64,000 nt of DNA. Origin: Hyphomicrobiales bacterium (GTDB lineage: Bacteria > Pseudomonadota > Alphaproteobacteria > Rhizobiales > Xanthobacteraceae). Both the position numbers and the translations under genes were made by a program. Location of the stretch: contig WHTM01000007.1 of the NCBI GenBank assembly GCA_009377755.1, positions 99,667 to 163,666 of the forward strand. Direction: 5' to 3'. The notes under the pieces are model-generated. The model had not been told where the DNA came from and did no database searches. It saw only the letters and a list, made by a program, of their open reading frames with translations. Below, piece after piece: positions 8,514 through 15,908 of this stretch; the stretch's first letter is position 1; each line of letters opens with the position of its first letter.

Positions 8514-8861
8514 GTGCCGATTATCTACAAGATCTGTTCGGAAATGCTGTGGCGCGAGGCTGAGCGTGACGGGGTGTTCCGCGGGGCACCGGTCGATGTT
8601 CGTGACGGCTTCATCCATTTTTCCACAGCCGATCAGCTCGCCGAGACCGCCCGCAAGCATTTTGCCGGGCAGGACGGCCTCCTGCTCATCGCCATCGACA
8701 GCGATTCGCTCGGACCGGCGCTGGCCTGGGAACCCTCCCGCGGCCGTAGCGAGCTGTTTCCACATCTCTACGGCGAGTTGCCGCTGACCGCGGTGGAACG
8801 CGTCGTGCCGATGCCGCTCGGCCGCGACGGGAAGCATGTGCTTCCGGATCTTTCCACATGA
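8514..8861 (+). CDS. DUF952-family protein
   Basis: Small cytosolic protein of 115 residues matching the DUF952 pattern: IYKICSEMLWREAERDG, then the GFIHFSTADQLAETA motif and LLLIAIDSDSLG, with the family's ELFPHLYGELPL near the C-terminus. The biochemical role of DUF952 is unknown; the fold is related to glutathionylspermidine-synthase-like or ART-like small folds only by weak argument, so I assign no activity. The start is GTG 8514. Its stop overlaps the pyrD start (ATGA at 8858), which indicates translational coupling, and the DUF952-pyrD pair is common in alphaproteobacteria. Confidence 0.85.
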   Translation: MPIIYKICSEMLWREAERDGVFRGAPVDVRDGFIHFSTADQLAETARKHFAGQDGLLLIAIDSDSLGPALAWEPSRGRSELFPHLYGELPLTAVERVVPMPLGRDGKHVLPDLST

Positions 8862-9949
8862 TCGCGCTGTTCGACCGCATTGCGCGGCCGCTGATGCGGG
8901 CGCTCGACCCCGAGGATGCGCATTCGCTCACCGTCAAGGCGCTCAAGGTTGCGCCACTGCCGCGGCCCGCGGTCGATCCGCGGCTTTTCGTACGCGCGTT
9001 CGGACTCAACTTCCCCAATCCGATCGGCATCGCCGCCGGCTTCGACAAGAATGCCGAGGTTCCGGACGCGCTGCTGCGGCTCGGCTTTGGTTTCGTCGAG
9101 ATCGGCACCGTCACGCCGCTGCCACAGGTGGGCAATCCGCGTCCGCGCGTGTTCCGCCTCGAAGCCGACGAGGCAGTCATCAACCGTCTCGGCTTCAACA
9201 GCGAAGGCGCCGACGCGGTGCTGCGGCGGCTGGCGGCGCGGGTCGATGCCGGCGGCATCGTCGGCGTCAATATTGGCGCCAACCGCGACTCGCCTGACCG
9301 CGCCGCTGACTACGTCAAGCTGATCGAGATCTTCGCGCCGGTCGCCAGCTATTTCACCGTCAATGTCTCCTCGCCGAATACGCCGGCGCTACGAGAATTG
9401 CAGAAGCTCGATGCGCTCGACGGGCTGCTTGCCCGGGTGGTGGAGACCCGCAATCGCGTCAGCCGCAACGCCGGGCCGGTGCCGGTGCTCCTGAAGATCG
9501 CGCCCGATATCAGCCTCGCCGAGCTCGACGATATCGTCGGCGCGGCGCGGCGGCGGCGCATCGACGGCATGATCGTCGGCAACACCACGACAGCGCGGTC
9601 GCCGGAGCTGCGCGAGCGCATCAAAGCGATCGAGACCGGCGGCTTGTCCGGGCGGCCGCTGTTCGCGCTGTCGACGCGCGTGCTGGCGGAGACCTACGTG
9701 CGCGCCGAGGACGCGTTCCCACTGATCGGCGTCGGCGGCATCAATTCAGGCGCCTCGGCCGTCGCCAAGATCAAGGCCGGCGCGACGCTGTTGCAGCTTT
9801 ATTCCGGACTGGTGTTCCGCGGCATCGGCCTGGTCGGGCAGATCACTGCCGATCTCACCGCCGTGCTGCGGCGCGGGCCGGCGCATAGTCTCTCCGAACT
9901 GGTCGGCACAGATGCCGCGGCGGTAACGGCCGAGCGTTGGCCGGGGTAG
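8858..9949 (+). CDS. pyrD: Dihydroorotate dehydrogenase (quinone), class 2
   Basis: Oxidises dihydroorotate to orotate with membrane quinone as electron acceptor, the fourth step of de novo pyrimidine synthesis. At 363 residues it has the class 2 length with an N-terminal amphipathic extension (MIALFDRIARPLMRAL) for membrane contact. FMN-barrel signatures are visible: NPIGIAAGFDKNAEVPDAL, VEIGTVTPLPQVGNP, and the active-site region FTVNVSSPNTPALRELQ containing the class 2 catalytic serine. C-terminal phosphate-binding loops appear as IGVGGINSGASA and LYSGLVF. It is translationally coupled to the upstream DUF952 gene. The next pathway enzyme, orotate phosphoribosyltransferase, is at 31463, not adjacent. 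Confidence 0.96.
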   Translation: MIALFDRIARPLMRALDPEDAHSLTVKALKVAPLPRPAVDPRLFVRAFGLNFPNPIGIAAGFDKNAEVPDALLRLGFGFVEIGTVTPLPQVGNPRPRVFRLEADEAVINRLGFNSEGADAVLRRLAARVDAGGIVGVNIGANRDSPDRAADYVKLIEIFAPVASYFTVNVSSPNTPALRELQKLDALDGLLARVVETRNRVSRNAGPVPVLLKIAPDISLAELDDIVGAARRRRIDGMIVGNTTTARSPELRERIKAIETGGLSGRPLFALSTRVLAETYVRAEDAFPLIGVGGINSGASAVAKIKAGATLLQLYSGLVFRGIGLVGQITADLTAVLRRGPAHSLSELVGTDAAAVTAERWPG

Positions 9950-10211
9950 ATCGTGCAGGGCGGAATGGAATCGTGCGCTACACTAAGACACAAATAGTGG
10001 AACGCAGGTAACCTCGCCCAGATGAGCAGAGCGAAATCCGGGATCGTCGCGACACAAGGGAGATCAACACAGCCTGTGCGATCAGGGCGCAAGCTGAGTT
10101 TGTATGGCCCTCGTAGACTTCGTCCGAAACCGTAATGGTGAACTTCTTGGTCATATACGTATCGTATGCGTATATGGACGCTTTTTTTTCAAGACGGACC
10201 GATCGTGACGC
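9950..10211. other. Intergenic region between convergent pyrD and MFS genes
   Basis: No gene is visible. An inverted repeat CATATACG / CGTATATG at about 10150-10175 precedes a run of eight T (near 10186) and could end pyrD transcription; the stem is AT-rich and weak. Confidence 0.35.
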
Positions 10212-11474
10212 TCACCGCCTGATCCGGCTCGCCGCCAGCATCACCAGCGGGATCGCCGCCACCAGCACCGCGGTCCAGCCGGCTGCGGCGAGACCGCTCC
10301 ATTCGATCAGCGGCCCGGTCGCGACCGCGGTTACGACGCTGATTGCGCCGGCGAAGCTGTCGGCGACGCCGATTGCTCGGCCGCGCTCATGCGTCTCGGC
10401 GTGATCGGCGATCAGCGCCGTCGCCGCGACGTTCGCCGCCGCCCAGCCGAGACCGACCAGGAAAGTGCCGAGCGTCACCGGCAGGAGGCCTGAGGTGAAC
10501 GTCACGAGGCCGGCGCCGACCAGCGTCGTTGCCACGCCAGGGAGCATCACGATGTTGCGCCCGTAGCGGTCGGCCAGCCGGCCGAGCGGAATCGTAAACG
10601 CGAACATGCCCATCGAATGGAACATGTGGGAGAACGCGATCGCGGTGAGGGAATGGCCGTGATGGGCGAGCACCAGCGAGGTCAGCACCATGACGATCGA
10701 CATGTTGCCCTGGCCGGCGCAATTCGACGCGATCGCGAGCCGGGTCGCGCTGTTGCGCAACAGGCCAACGATGCTGAACGTTGAGCCTTGCTCGGCCGAC
10801 CGCGGCGCAGGCCGCACATAGTCGGGATAATAGGCATCGAGCCGCATCCCGATCTCCTTCGGATCGGGGCGCACATAGGCGACCAGCACCATCCCCGACA
10901 CGATCAGGACCGGCAGCATCAGCCACGGCAAGCCGAGCGGATCCTGGCCGATGCCGGGCGCGACACGGTCCGAAACGGCAATCATCATCGGGGTGATCAC
11001 CAGGCCAAGCAGCGAGCCGAGTGCGACGTAGCCGAGCGCCTGTGCCCGCAGGTGCGGGGGAAACATGTCGGTGGCGGCGACGCGGAGCTGCTGCGCGGCA
11101 TTCATGCCCATGCCGAACACCAGAATGCCGCCGAGCAGCATGGCGGGGTCACGCAGACTCATCGACAGGCCGACGATCACCGCGCCGGCGAGCGCCAGCA
11201 CCAGCCCCAGGAGGATGCCGGGCTTGCGGCCATAGGTGTCGGTGATCTTGCCGACGGGGTAGGCCACCAGGAAACGACTGAGTCCGATCAGACCGACCGA
11301 CACGCCCACGAGACTGGCCGAGTGCGTCAGGCTGATGACCATCAGCGGTCCGATGCCGTAGGCTAGCTGCATGCCCGCGCCGGTGAACGACTGCGAGATC
11401 GCGAACAGTGCGGTGTTGCGTTTGATCAGTGGCGGGACACGGAACGCCGGGGGACGGCTGACTTGCTGATGCAC
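10212..11474 (-). CDS. MFS permease
   Basis: Major facilitator superfamily transporter of 420 residues with twelve hydrophobic segments in two halves. The family signature between helices 2 and 3 is visible as GKITDTYGRKPGILLG, with its counterpart in the second half as GRLADRYGRNIVMLPG. Substrate and direction cannot be inferred; the overall look is of a drug or metabolite efflux member. The start at 11474 gives a cytosolic N-terminus (MHQQVSRPPAFRVPPLIKRN) before helix 1. The gene stands alone, converging on pyrD, with about 390 bases of non-coding sequence upstream. Confidence 0.88.
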   Translation of the reverse strand: MHQQVSRPPAFRVPPLIKRNTALFAISQSFTGAGMQLAYGIGPLMVISLTHSASLVGVSVGLIGLSRFLVAYPVGKITDTYGRKPGILLGLVLALAGAVIVGLSMSLRDPAMLLGGILVFGMGMNAAQQLRVAATDMFPPHLRAQALGYVALGSLLGLVITPMMIAVSDRVAPGIGQDPLGLPWLMLPVLIVSGMVLVAYVRPDPKEIGMRLDAYYPDYVRPAPRSAEQGSTFSIVGLLRNSATRLAIASNCAGQGNMSIVMVLTSLVLAHHGHSLTAIAFSHMFHSMGMFAFTIPLGRLADRYGRNIVMLPGVATTLVGAGLVTFTSGLLPVTLGTFLVGLGWAAANVAATALIADHAETHERGRAIGVADSFAGAISVVTAVATGPLIEWSGLAAAGWTAVLVAAIPLVMLAASRIRR

Positions 11475-11867
11475 GGACCGCGGTGCTCTCGAATGGTGTC
11501 CACCGGCGAACGGATCATCCGCCGATTGCGTTTCCTCGTGCGTCCATAAAGCGGATCACCGCCGCTTCGTCCAGCACCTGCCGGAACCGGTGCTATGCAC
11601 GATAGGCGGGCGGGGCTCACGCCCACCGTCTGTTCGACATTGCCCCGGCTGCTGCGGGGGTCGCCTTGGAGCAAGGCTGCGGGGTACGCCGCTGTGTCCA
11701 AATTTGGCCATTTTTGCGGCGGAAGTCTCGATGCCTGCGTTCTACCGCAAGCGTTGTTGCGGCGATGTCTGCGTCAAATCGGAATCTCTCGATCCACGGA
11801 GCCGGTCTGCACTGCCGGCAGTCTTGACGGTGCGCGGCCACGCTTAACGTGGCATGGGGAGCGACAC
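11475..11867. other. Gene-poor region upstream of the MFS gene
   Basis: No convincing gene. On the minus strand a 25-codon open stretch (about 11541-11618, containing RQVLDEAAVIRFMDA) looks like a fragment of an older coding sequence but is too short to name. The region must contain the promoters of both divergent flanking genes. Confidence 0.4.
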
Positions 11868-12359
11868 ATGCGATCGCATTCCACGTCCATCCGTCAATGC
11901 AAGACGATCGTCCTCGGTGTGGCTGCAGCCCTGCTCGCCGGATCACTCGCGGTCGCGCAGGAACGGGACCGGCCGCGCCACAAGGACAGCGCCGATTCGT
12001 CGAGCACCGTGGAACCGCAGGCCGTGGCGAACGCGCCGAACGCACGGTTGGTGGCGCTCGTCCGCGCCGACGACGGTCGTGTCGTGTTGAAAAAGGGGGT
12101 GCGGAGCGTCAGGCGGATCGCCACCGGCGTCTACTGTATCCGGCCCGAGGGAGCGACCGGCATCGACCCGCAGACCGCTGTTGCCGTGGTGTCGGTCGAA
12201 TACTTCTACAGCTTGTTCAACGAGGTCCAGGTGCAGTGGGCGCGACGGGCCAATGGCTGCGGCAATGACCGCCTCGGCGTCTATACGCTGGCGGATCAGA
12301 ATCTTGACGGCGTCTACACCTTCTCGAACGCGGTCGGCTTCGTGATCTACGTGCCGTGA
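11868..12359 (+). CDS. Secreted protein of unknown function
   Basis: 163-residue protein with a clear signal peptide: basic start MRSHSTSIRQCK, hydrophobic core IVLGVAAALLAGSLAVA, and a likely cleavage after AVA-Q (about residue 30). A low-complexity polar linker follows, then a compact domain rich in beta-type segments (NARLVALVRADDGRVVLKK, GVYCIRPEGATG, QWARRANGCGNDRLGVYT). Two cysteines in that domain could form a disulphide. I do not recognise the family. The ATG at 11868 is preceded by GGGGAGCG, a good ribosome binding site. A hairpin with a 9-bp stem lies just after the stop. Confidence 0.7.
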   Translation: MRSHSTSIRQCKTIVLGVAAALLAGSLAVAQERDRPRHKDSADSSSTVEPQAVANAPNARLVALVRADDGRVVLKKGVRSVRRIATGVYCIRPEGATGIDPQTAVAVVSVEYFYSLFNEVQVQWARRANGCGNDRLGVYTLADQNLDGVYTFSNAVGFVIYVP

Positions 12360-12378
12360 CCCCGCCCTGCACCAAGAA

Positions 12379-12402
12379 AGGCGGGCGATCATGCGCCCGC
12401 CT
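12379..12402. terminator. Bidirectional-type hairpin between convergent genes
   Basis: AGGCGGGCG (12379-12387) pairs perfectly with CGCCCGCCT (12394-12402) across a 6-base loop, located between two convergent genes. There is no T-run, so it may stabilise transcript ends rather than terminate by itself. Confidence 0.5.
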
Positions 12403-12419
12403 GCGGCACGTCGTGACGT

Positions 12420-12692
12420 CTACCTGCGCGCGGAACGCAGCAGCCGCATTACCAGCCATATCGGAATGACGACGACGGCGCCGAGCAGGAAATACTGCCA
12501 GACATAACGCACGGCATCGAAGCCCATGGCGTAGATATCGAGCGCCAGCCTCTCGATGCTCTTGAGAATGTTCATGGGGTCGAGCCCGATGGTCGACAGC
12601 ACGACACCCACGAGAATCGACAGCAGGACAAGGCGGCCCAGCACCGCGATCGGCGAGCCGCCGAGCACGCGCCCTACAGTGTCCGAATCCAT
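12420..12692 (-). CDS. Small integral membrane protein (DUF6460-like)
   Basis: 90-residue protein with two membrane helices (about residues 15-37 and 64-85) separated by an amphipathic segment (LDPMNILKSIERLALDIYAMGFDAVRYVW) and ending in basic RLLRSARR. The sequence resembles a family of alphaproteobacterial inner-membrane proteins that I recall as DUF6460. No function is known. The ATG at 12692 has a GGAGAG ribosome binding site a few bases upstream. It is an isolated gene, convergent with the secreted protein at 11868, and its upstream region is filled by palindromic repeats. Confidence 0.75.
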   Translation of the reverse strand: MDSDTVGRVLGGSPIAVLGRLVLLSILVGVVLSTIGLDPMNILKSIERLALDIYAMGFDAVRYVWQYFLLGAVVVIPIWLVMRLLRSARR

Positions 12693-12721
12693 CGAGGTCT
12701 CTCCTTTCAGGTCGCGGCACC

Positions 12722-12970
12722 CCAGTGTCCCGAATCCGAAGTTCGCATTACCTCGCGGCGCCCTGTTAGCAACTTCGGATTCGAAAGGACACTAGCAAAG
12801 TATGAGTCTAGCGTCGCGATTCGGAAGTTCGCTTGAGTTTGCAACCCGCGCCGGAGCGAACTTCCGAATCATAGCGACACTAGCAACTTTATGAATCTAG
12901 TGTGGTGGTTTTGAGTTTCCAGCGATGCGCCCGCCGCAACAATGGCAGGAACGTCAAAACCACCAACTAG
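12722..12970. repeat. Composite palindromic element, third copy plus a diverged module
   Basis: 12722-12796 is a hairpin with AGTGTCCCGAATCCGAAGTT and AACTTCGGATTCGAAAGGACACT arms, a diverged relative of module 1 of the 8155 element. 12808-12883 is a true module 1 (CTAGCGTCGCG ... ATAGCGACACTAG) and 12897-12970 a module 2 (CTAGTGTGGTGGTTTT ... AAAACCACCAACTAG), joined by the same CAACTTTATGAATC linker as at 8155-8483. It occupies nearly all the non-coding space between 12693 and 13026. Confidence 0.8.
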
Positions 12971-13026
12971 CAGGTAGTTGTTCGTTAACCGAATCGCAAT
13001 GCGGCTTCTCATGCGGTAACGTGAAC

Positions 13027-14685
13027 TTAGGCGATCGCGTTGCGATCGAGCATCCGCTCCAGCGTCTCGATCCGATCGGCCTCGCCCGGGGGCTTGTCCC
13101 AGCGCAGACGGTTGATGCGCGGGAAGCGCATCGCGACACCGGACTTGTGCCGTGTCGAGCGCTGCAATCCTTCGAACGCCACTTCCAGCACCAGCCCCTG
13201 GCCGGGCTCGTGCATCACCTCGCGCACCGGACCGAAGCGGTTGACGGTGTGGCGGCGCACGAAGCGGTCGACCTGCAGCAGTTCCTCATCGGTGAATCCG
13301 AAATAGGCCTTGCCGACCGGCACCAGCTCATCGCCGCTCGCGCCCGGCGCCCAGACGCCGAAGGTGTAGTCGGAGTAGAACGACGAGCGCTTGCCGTGGC
13401 CGCGCTGCGCGTACATCAGCACCGCATCGATTAGGAACGGATCGCGCTTCCATTTCCACCACGGCCCCTTCGGCCGGCCGGGGAGGTAGGGCGCGTCGCG
13501 GCGCTTGAGCATCACGCCCTCGACCGCCGCGGCGTCGGGGCCGGCGCCGGCCGGGTCGGCGCGGGCAGCGATCAGCTCGTCCCAGGTCGTGAACGCGACC
13601 ATCGGCGATACGTCAACATGAGCATCGGCGAGAAGCGTGACGAACGCTTCGAGAAGCAGTCGTCGCTCGGCGAATGGGCGTTCTCGCAGGTCTTCATCGC
13701 CGTTCGCGAGCAGATCGTAGGCGCGCAGGTGGGCGGGGAATTCGGCGGTCAGTTTCGCGGTGACGCTCTTGCGGTTGAGCCGCTGCTGCAGCACGTTGAA
13801 CGACTGGATGCGCTCGTTGCGTCGGATCAGGAGTTCGCCGTCGATCGCGCCCGGCAGGCGCAGCGCGTCGAGAAGATCCGGGAACGCCTTGGAGATGTCT
13901 TCGCCGGTGCGGGAATAGAGGCGCGCCATGCGAGCGCCGTCGGCACCGATCCCTGCGACGGCCTGCACGCGGATGCCGTCCCATTTCCACTCCGCCATGT
14001 AGTCGGCGGCATCGAGCATGGCGAGTTCAGTCTCCTGGATCGCCTGCGCCAGCATTGGCGGCCGGAATGGCGCGGGATCGGCGGTCACCGGCTTTTCACC
14101 GCGTCCTTCCAGCCATTGAAACACGGCCTCATAGGGCGGCTGCAGTGTGGGCCAAAGGAGCTCGATGTCGTGCGGGTCCTTGCCGCCCAGCGCCGCCGCC
14201 GCGGTCTTGGCAAGGCGCGCGGATACGCCGATGCGCAAGGCCCCGGTAATGAGCTTCAGCAGCGCCCAGCGTCCGGTCTCGTCGAGGGCATCGAGCCAGC
14301 GCGCGAGCTGCGCCGGCAGTTCGGCCTTGCCGAGCGTAGCGAGGGTTTCGATGACGTCGGAGAGGGAGGGGGATTCTTCTCCCTCTCCCCTTTGGGGGGA
14401 CGCTTGCGGCGCGGGCTGAGGCCACATCAGCGCAATCGTCTCCGACAGATCGCCGACGTAGTCGTATGACAGTCCGAACAGCACCGGGTCGGTGCGTTCG
14501 GCGATCAGCGTTCGCAGCATGCCCGGCTTGGCGTAGCGGAAGGTCAGCGCACCGGCGAGCGCCGCCAGCGCCCAGCCGCGTTCCGGGTCCGGCGTGGTGC
14601 GGAAATAGTCGGTGATCAGCCGCAGCTTGTTGTTGCGGCCGTGCTCGTAGGCGAGGCGGTCGAGCAGCTCGGCGAAGCGGTTCAT
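13027..14685 (-). CDS. ATP-dependent DNA ligase of the ligase-associated repair cluster
   Basis: Seals nicks in duplex DNA using ATP, in the class annotated as cisplatin-damage-response ligase. 552 residues. The N-terminal helical domain begins MNRFAELLDRLAYEHGRNNK. The adenylation domain has the nucleophile lysine (about residue 234) in EWKWDGIRVQ. Further nucleotidyltransferase motifs include LYSRTGEDISKAFP and IDGELL, followed by PYLPGRPKGPWWKWKRDP and an OB-fold C-terminus. Its ATG overlaps the stop of the upstream exonuclease gene (ATGA at 14682-14685), indicating coupling. A proline-rich stretch at about 14345-14410 looks repeat-derived (SPQRGEGEES), lengthening the linker after LMWPQPAP. 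Confidence 0.93.
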   Translation of the reverse strand: MNRFAELLDRLAYEHGRNNKLRLITDYFRTTPDPERGWALAALAGALTFRYAKPGMLRTLIAERTDPVLFGLSYDYVGDLSETIALMWPQPAPQASPQRGEGEESPSLSDVIETLATLGKAELPAQLARWLDALDETGRWALLKLITGALRIGVSARLAKTAAAALGGKDPHDIELLWPTLQPPYEAVFQWLEGRGEKPVTADPAPFRPPMLAQAIQETELAMLDAADYMAEWKWDGIRVQAVAGIGADGARMARLYSRTGEDISKAFPDLLDALRLPGAIDGELLIRRNERIQSFNVLQQRLNRKSVTAKLTAEFPAHLRAYDLLANGDEDLRERPFAERRLLLEAFVTLLADAHVDVSPMVAFTTWDELIAARADPAGAGPDAAAVEGVMLKRRDAPYLPGRPKGPWWKWKRDPFLIDAVLMYAQRGHGKRSSFYSDYTFGVWAPGASGDELVPVGKAYFGFTDEELLQVDRFVRRHTVNRFGPVREVMHEPGQGLVLEVAFEGLQRSTRHKSGVAMRFPRINRLRWDKPPGEADRIETLERMLDRNAIA

Positions 14686-15863
14686 TTTCCGCGCTCCCCG
14701 CCGGCCTCGGAGTCATGCCGGAAGCCGCGCAGCGGCTGTCCGGAATCTATAACCACTGCTCCTTCCGAATCTCCATGGTCGGTGGTTATGGATTCCGGGC
14801 TCGCGCCTTCGGCGTGGCCCGGAATGACAGCTTCCTCCTCCTCATTCCCATAGCCCACGATCGCGAGCGGCCGCGCCTTGAGCCCGTTCATGACCGCCCA
14901 ATGCACCAGCGCATCCTCCTGGCCGTGCGTCACCCAGATTTCTGAAGCACCGGTGGCGGTGATGGTCGCGGTCAACCCCTTCCAGTCCGCGTGATCCGAC
15001 AGAACCAGCGGCAGCGCCACACCATACTGGCGGGCGCGGGCGCGCACGCGCATCCAGCCGGAGGCAAAGCAGGTGATCGGATCGGGAAAGCGCCGTGCCC
15101 AGAGATCGGTGAGCGACGACGGCGGGCAGATCGTGATGCTGTCGCCGAGCTTGCTGCGGTCGGTCAGGCGCACGGGGCGGACGTCGCCGAGTGGGATTCC
15201 GCGGTTACGGTAGTACGTGGTGATGCTCTCCAGCGCGCCATGCAGGTAGATTGGTGCGTCGTAGCCCGCCTGGCGCAGCATCGCGATGACGCGCTGCGCC
15301 TTGCCGAGCGAATAGGCGCCAACGAGATGTGCACGCTCGGGAAACAGCGCCGCCGAATGCAGCAGCTTGGCGACTTCCGCCGCCGGATCGCCATGCCGGA
15401 ACACCGGCAGGCCGAAGGTCGCCTCGGTGATGAACACGTCGCAGGGCACCAGCGCGAAAGGTTCGCACGTCGGATCGGCGGCGTCCTTGTAGTCGCCCGA
15501 CGCGATCACGCGCAGGCCGTTGCAGGCGACCGCGATCTGCGCCGAGCCGAGCACGTGGCCTGCCGGATGGAACGTCACCGCCACGTCGCCGAGCGTGACC
15601 GTCTCGCCATAGCGGACCGGCTGCGAGGTGCCGGCGAAATCGTCGCCGTAGCGGATGCGCATCAGGTCGAGCGTCTCCCGCGTCGCCAGCACCGCGCCAT
15701 GGCCGGCGCGCGCGTGGTCGGAATGCCCGTGGGTGATCAGCGCCCGCGCGACCGGACGGGTCGGGTCGATATAAAAACCGCCGCGCTCGCAACATACGCC
15801 GGACAGCGTCGGCAGGAGGATGTCTTCGGGACGCATTTTCGATAGATAGGTGTTCGTGGCCAT
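14682..15863 (-). CDS. Ligase-associated DNA exonuclease, metallo-beta-lactamase/beta-CASP fold
   Basis: SNM1/YSH1-like nuclease partner of the ATP-dependent ligase and Lhr-type helicase. The metal site HxHxDH is visible as LITHGHSDHARAGHG (about residues 42-56). Further MBL motifs include VTFHPAGHVLGSAQIAV, an aspartate strand IASGDYKD, and the later LSDHADWKGL and WVTHGQEDALVHW. It is 393 residues, longer than usual because the last 45 or so are translated palindromic repeat (from about VIPGHAEGASPESI onward, 14682-14835). It is divergent from the helicase gene across a short shared promoter region and coupled by overlap to the ligase. Confidence 0.93.
   Translation of the reverse strand: MATNTYLSKMRPEDILLPTLSGVCCERGGFYIDPTRPVARALITHGHSDHARAGHGAVLATRETLDLMRIRYGDDFAGTSQPVRYGETVTLGDVAVTFHPAGHVLGSAQIAVACNGLRVIASGDYKDAADPTCEPFALVPCDVFITEATFGLPVFRHGDPAAEVAKLLHSAALFPERAHLVGAYSLGKAQRVIAMLRQAGYDAPIYLHGALESITTYYRNRGIPLGDVRPVRLTDRSKLGDSITICPPSSLTDLWARRFPDPITCFASGWMRVRARARQYGVALPLVLSDHADWKGLTATITATGASEIWVTHGQEDALVHWAVMNGLKARPLAIVGYGNEEEEAVIPGHAEGASPESITTDHGDSEGAVVIDSGQPLRGFRHDSEAGGERGK
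14737..14830. repeat. Palindromic repeat forming the 3' end of the exonuclease gene
   Basis: GGAATCTATAACCAC at about 14741 pairs with GTGGTTATGGATTCC at about 14782, and ATTCCGGGCTCGCGCC / GGCGTGGCCCGGAAT at about 14792-14825 forms a second hairpin. It is read in frame as the C-terminal tail of the exonuclease. Confidence 0.7.
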
Positions 15864-15908
15864 GGTTCGAGGCGCGGCTTCGCCCGCTCCTTACCATGAG
15901 GGCCACAC

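Noticed and set aside
10150..10195. Operator or origin-like AT-rich inverted repeat
   Set aside because: A weak AT stem with T8 between convergent genes is better explained as a poor terminator; no DnaA-box cluster is visible.
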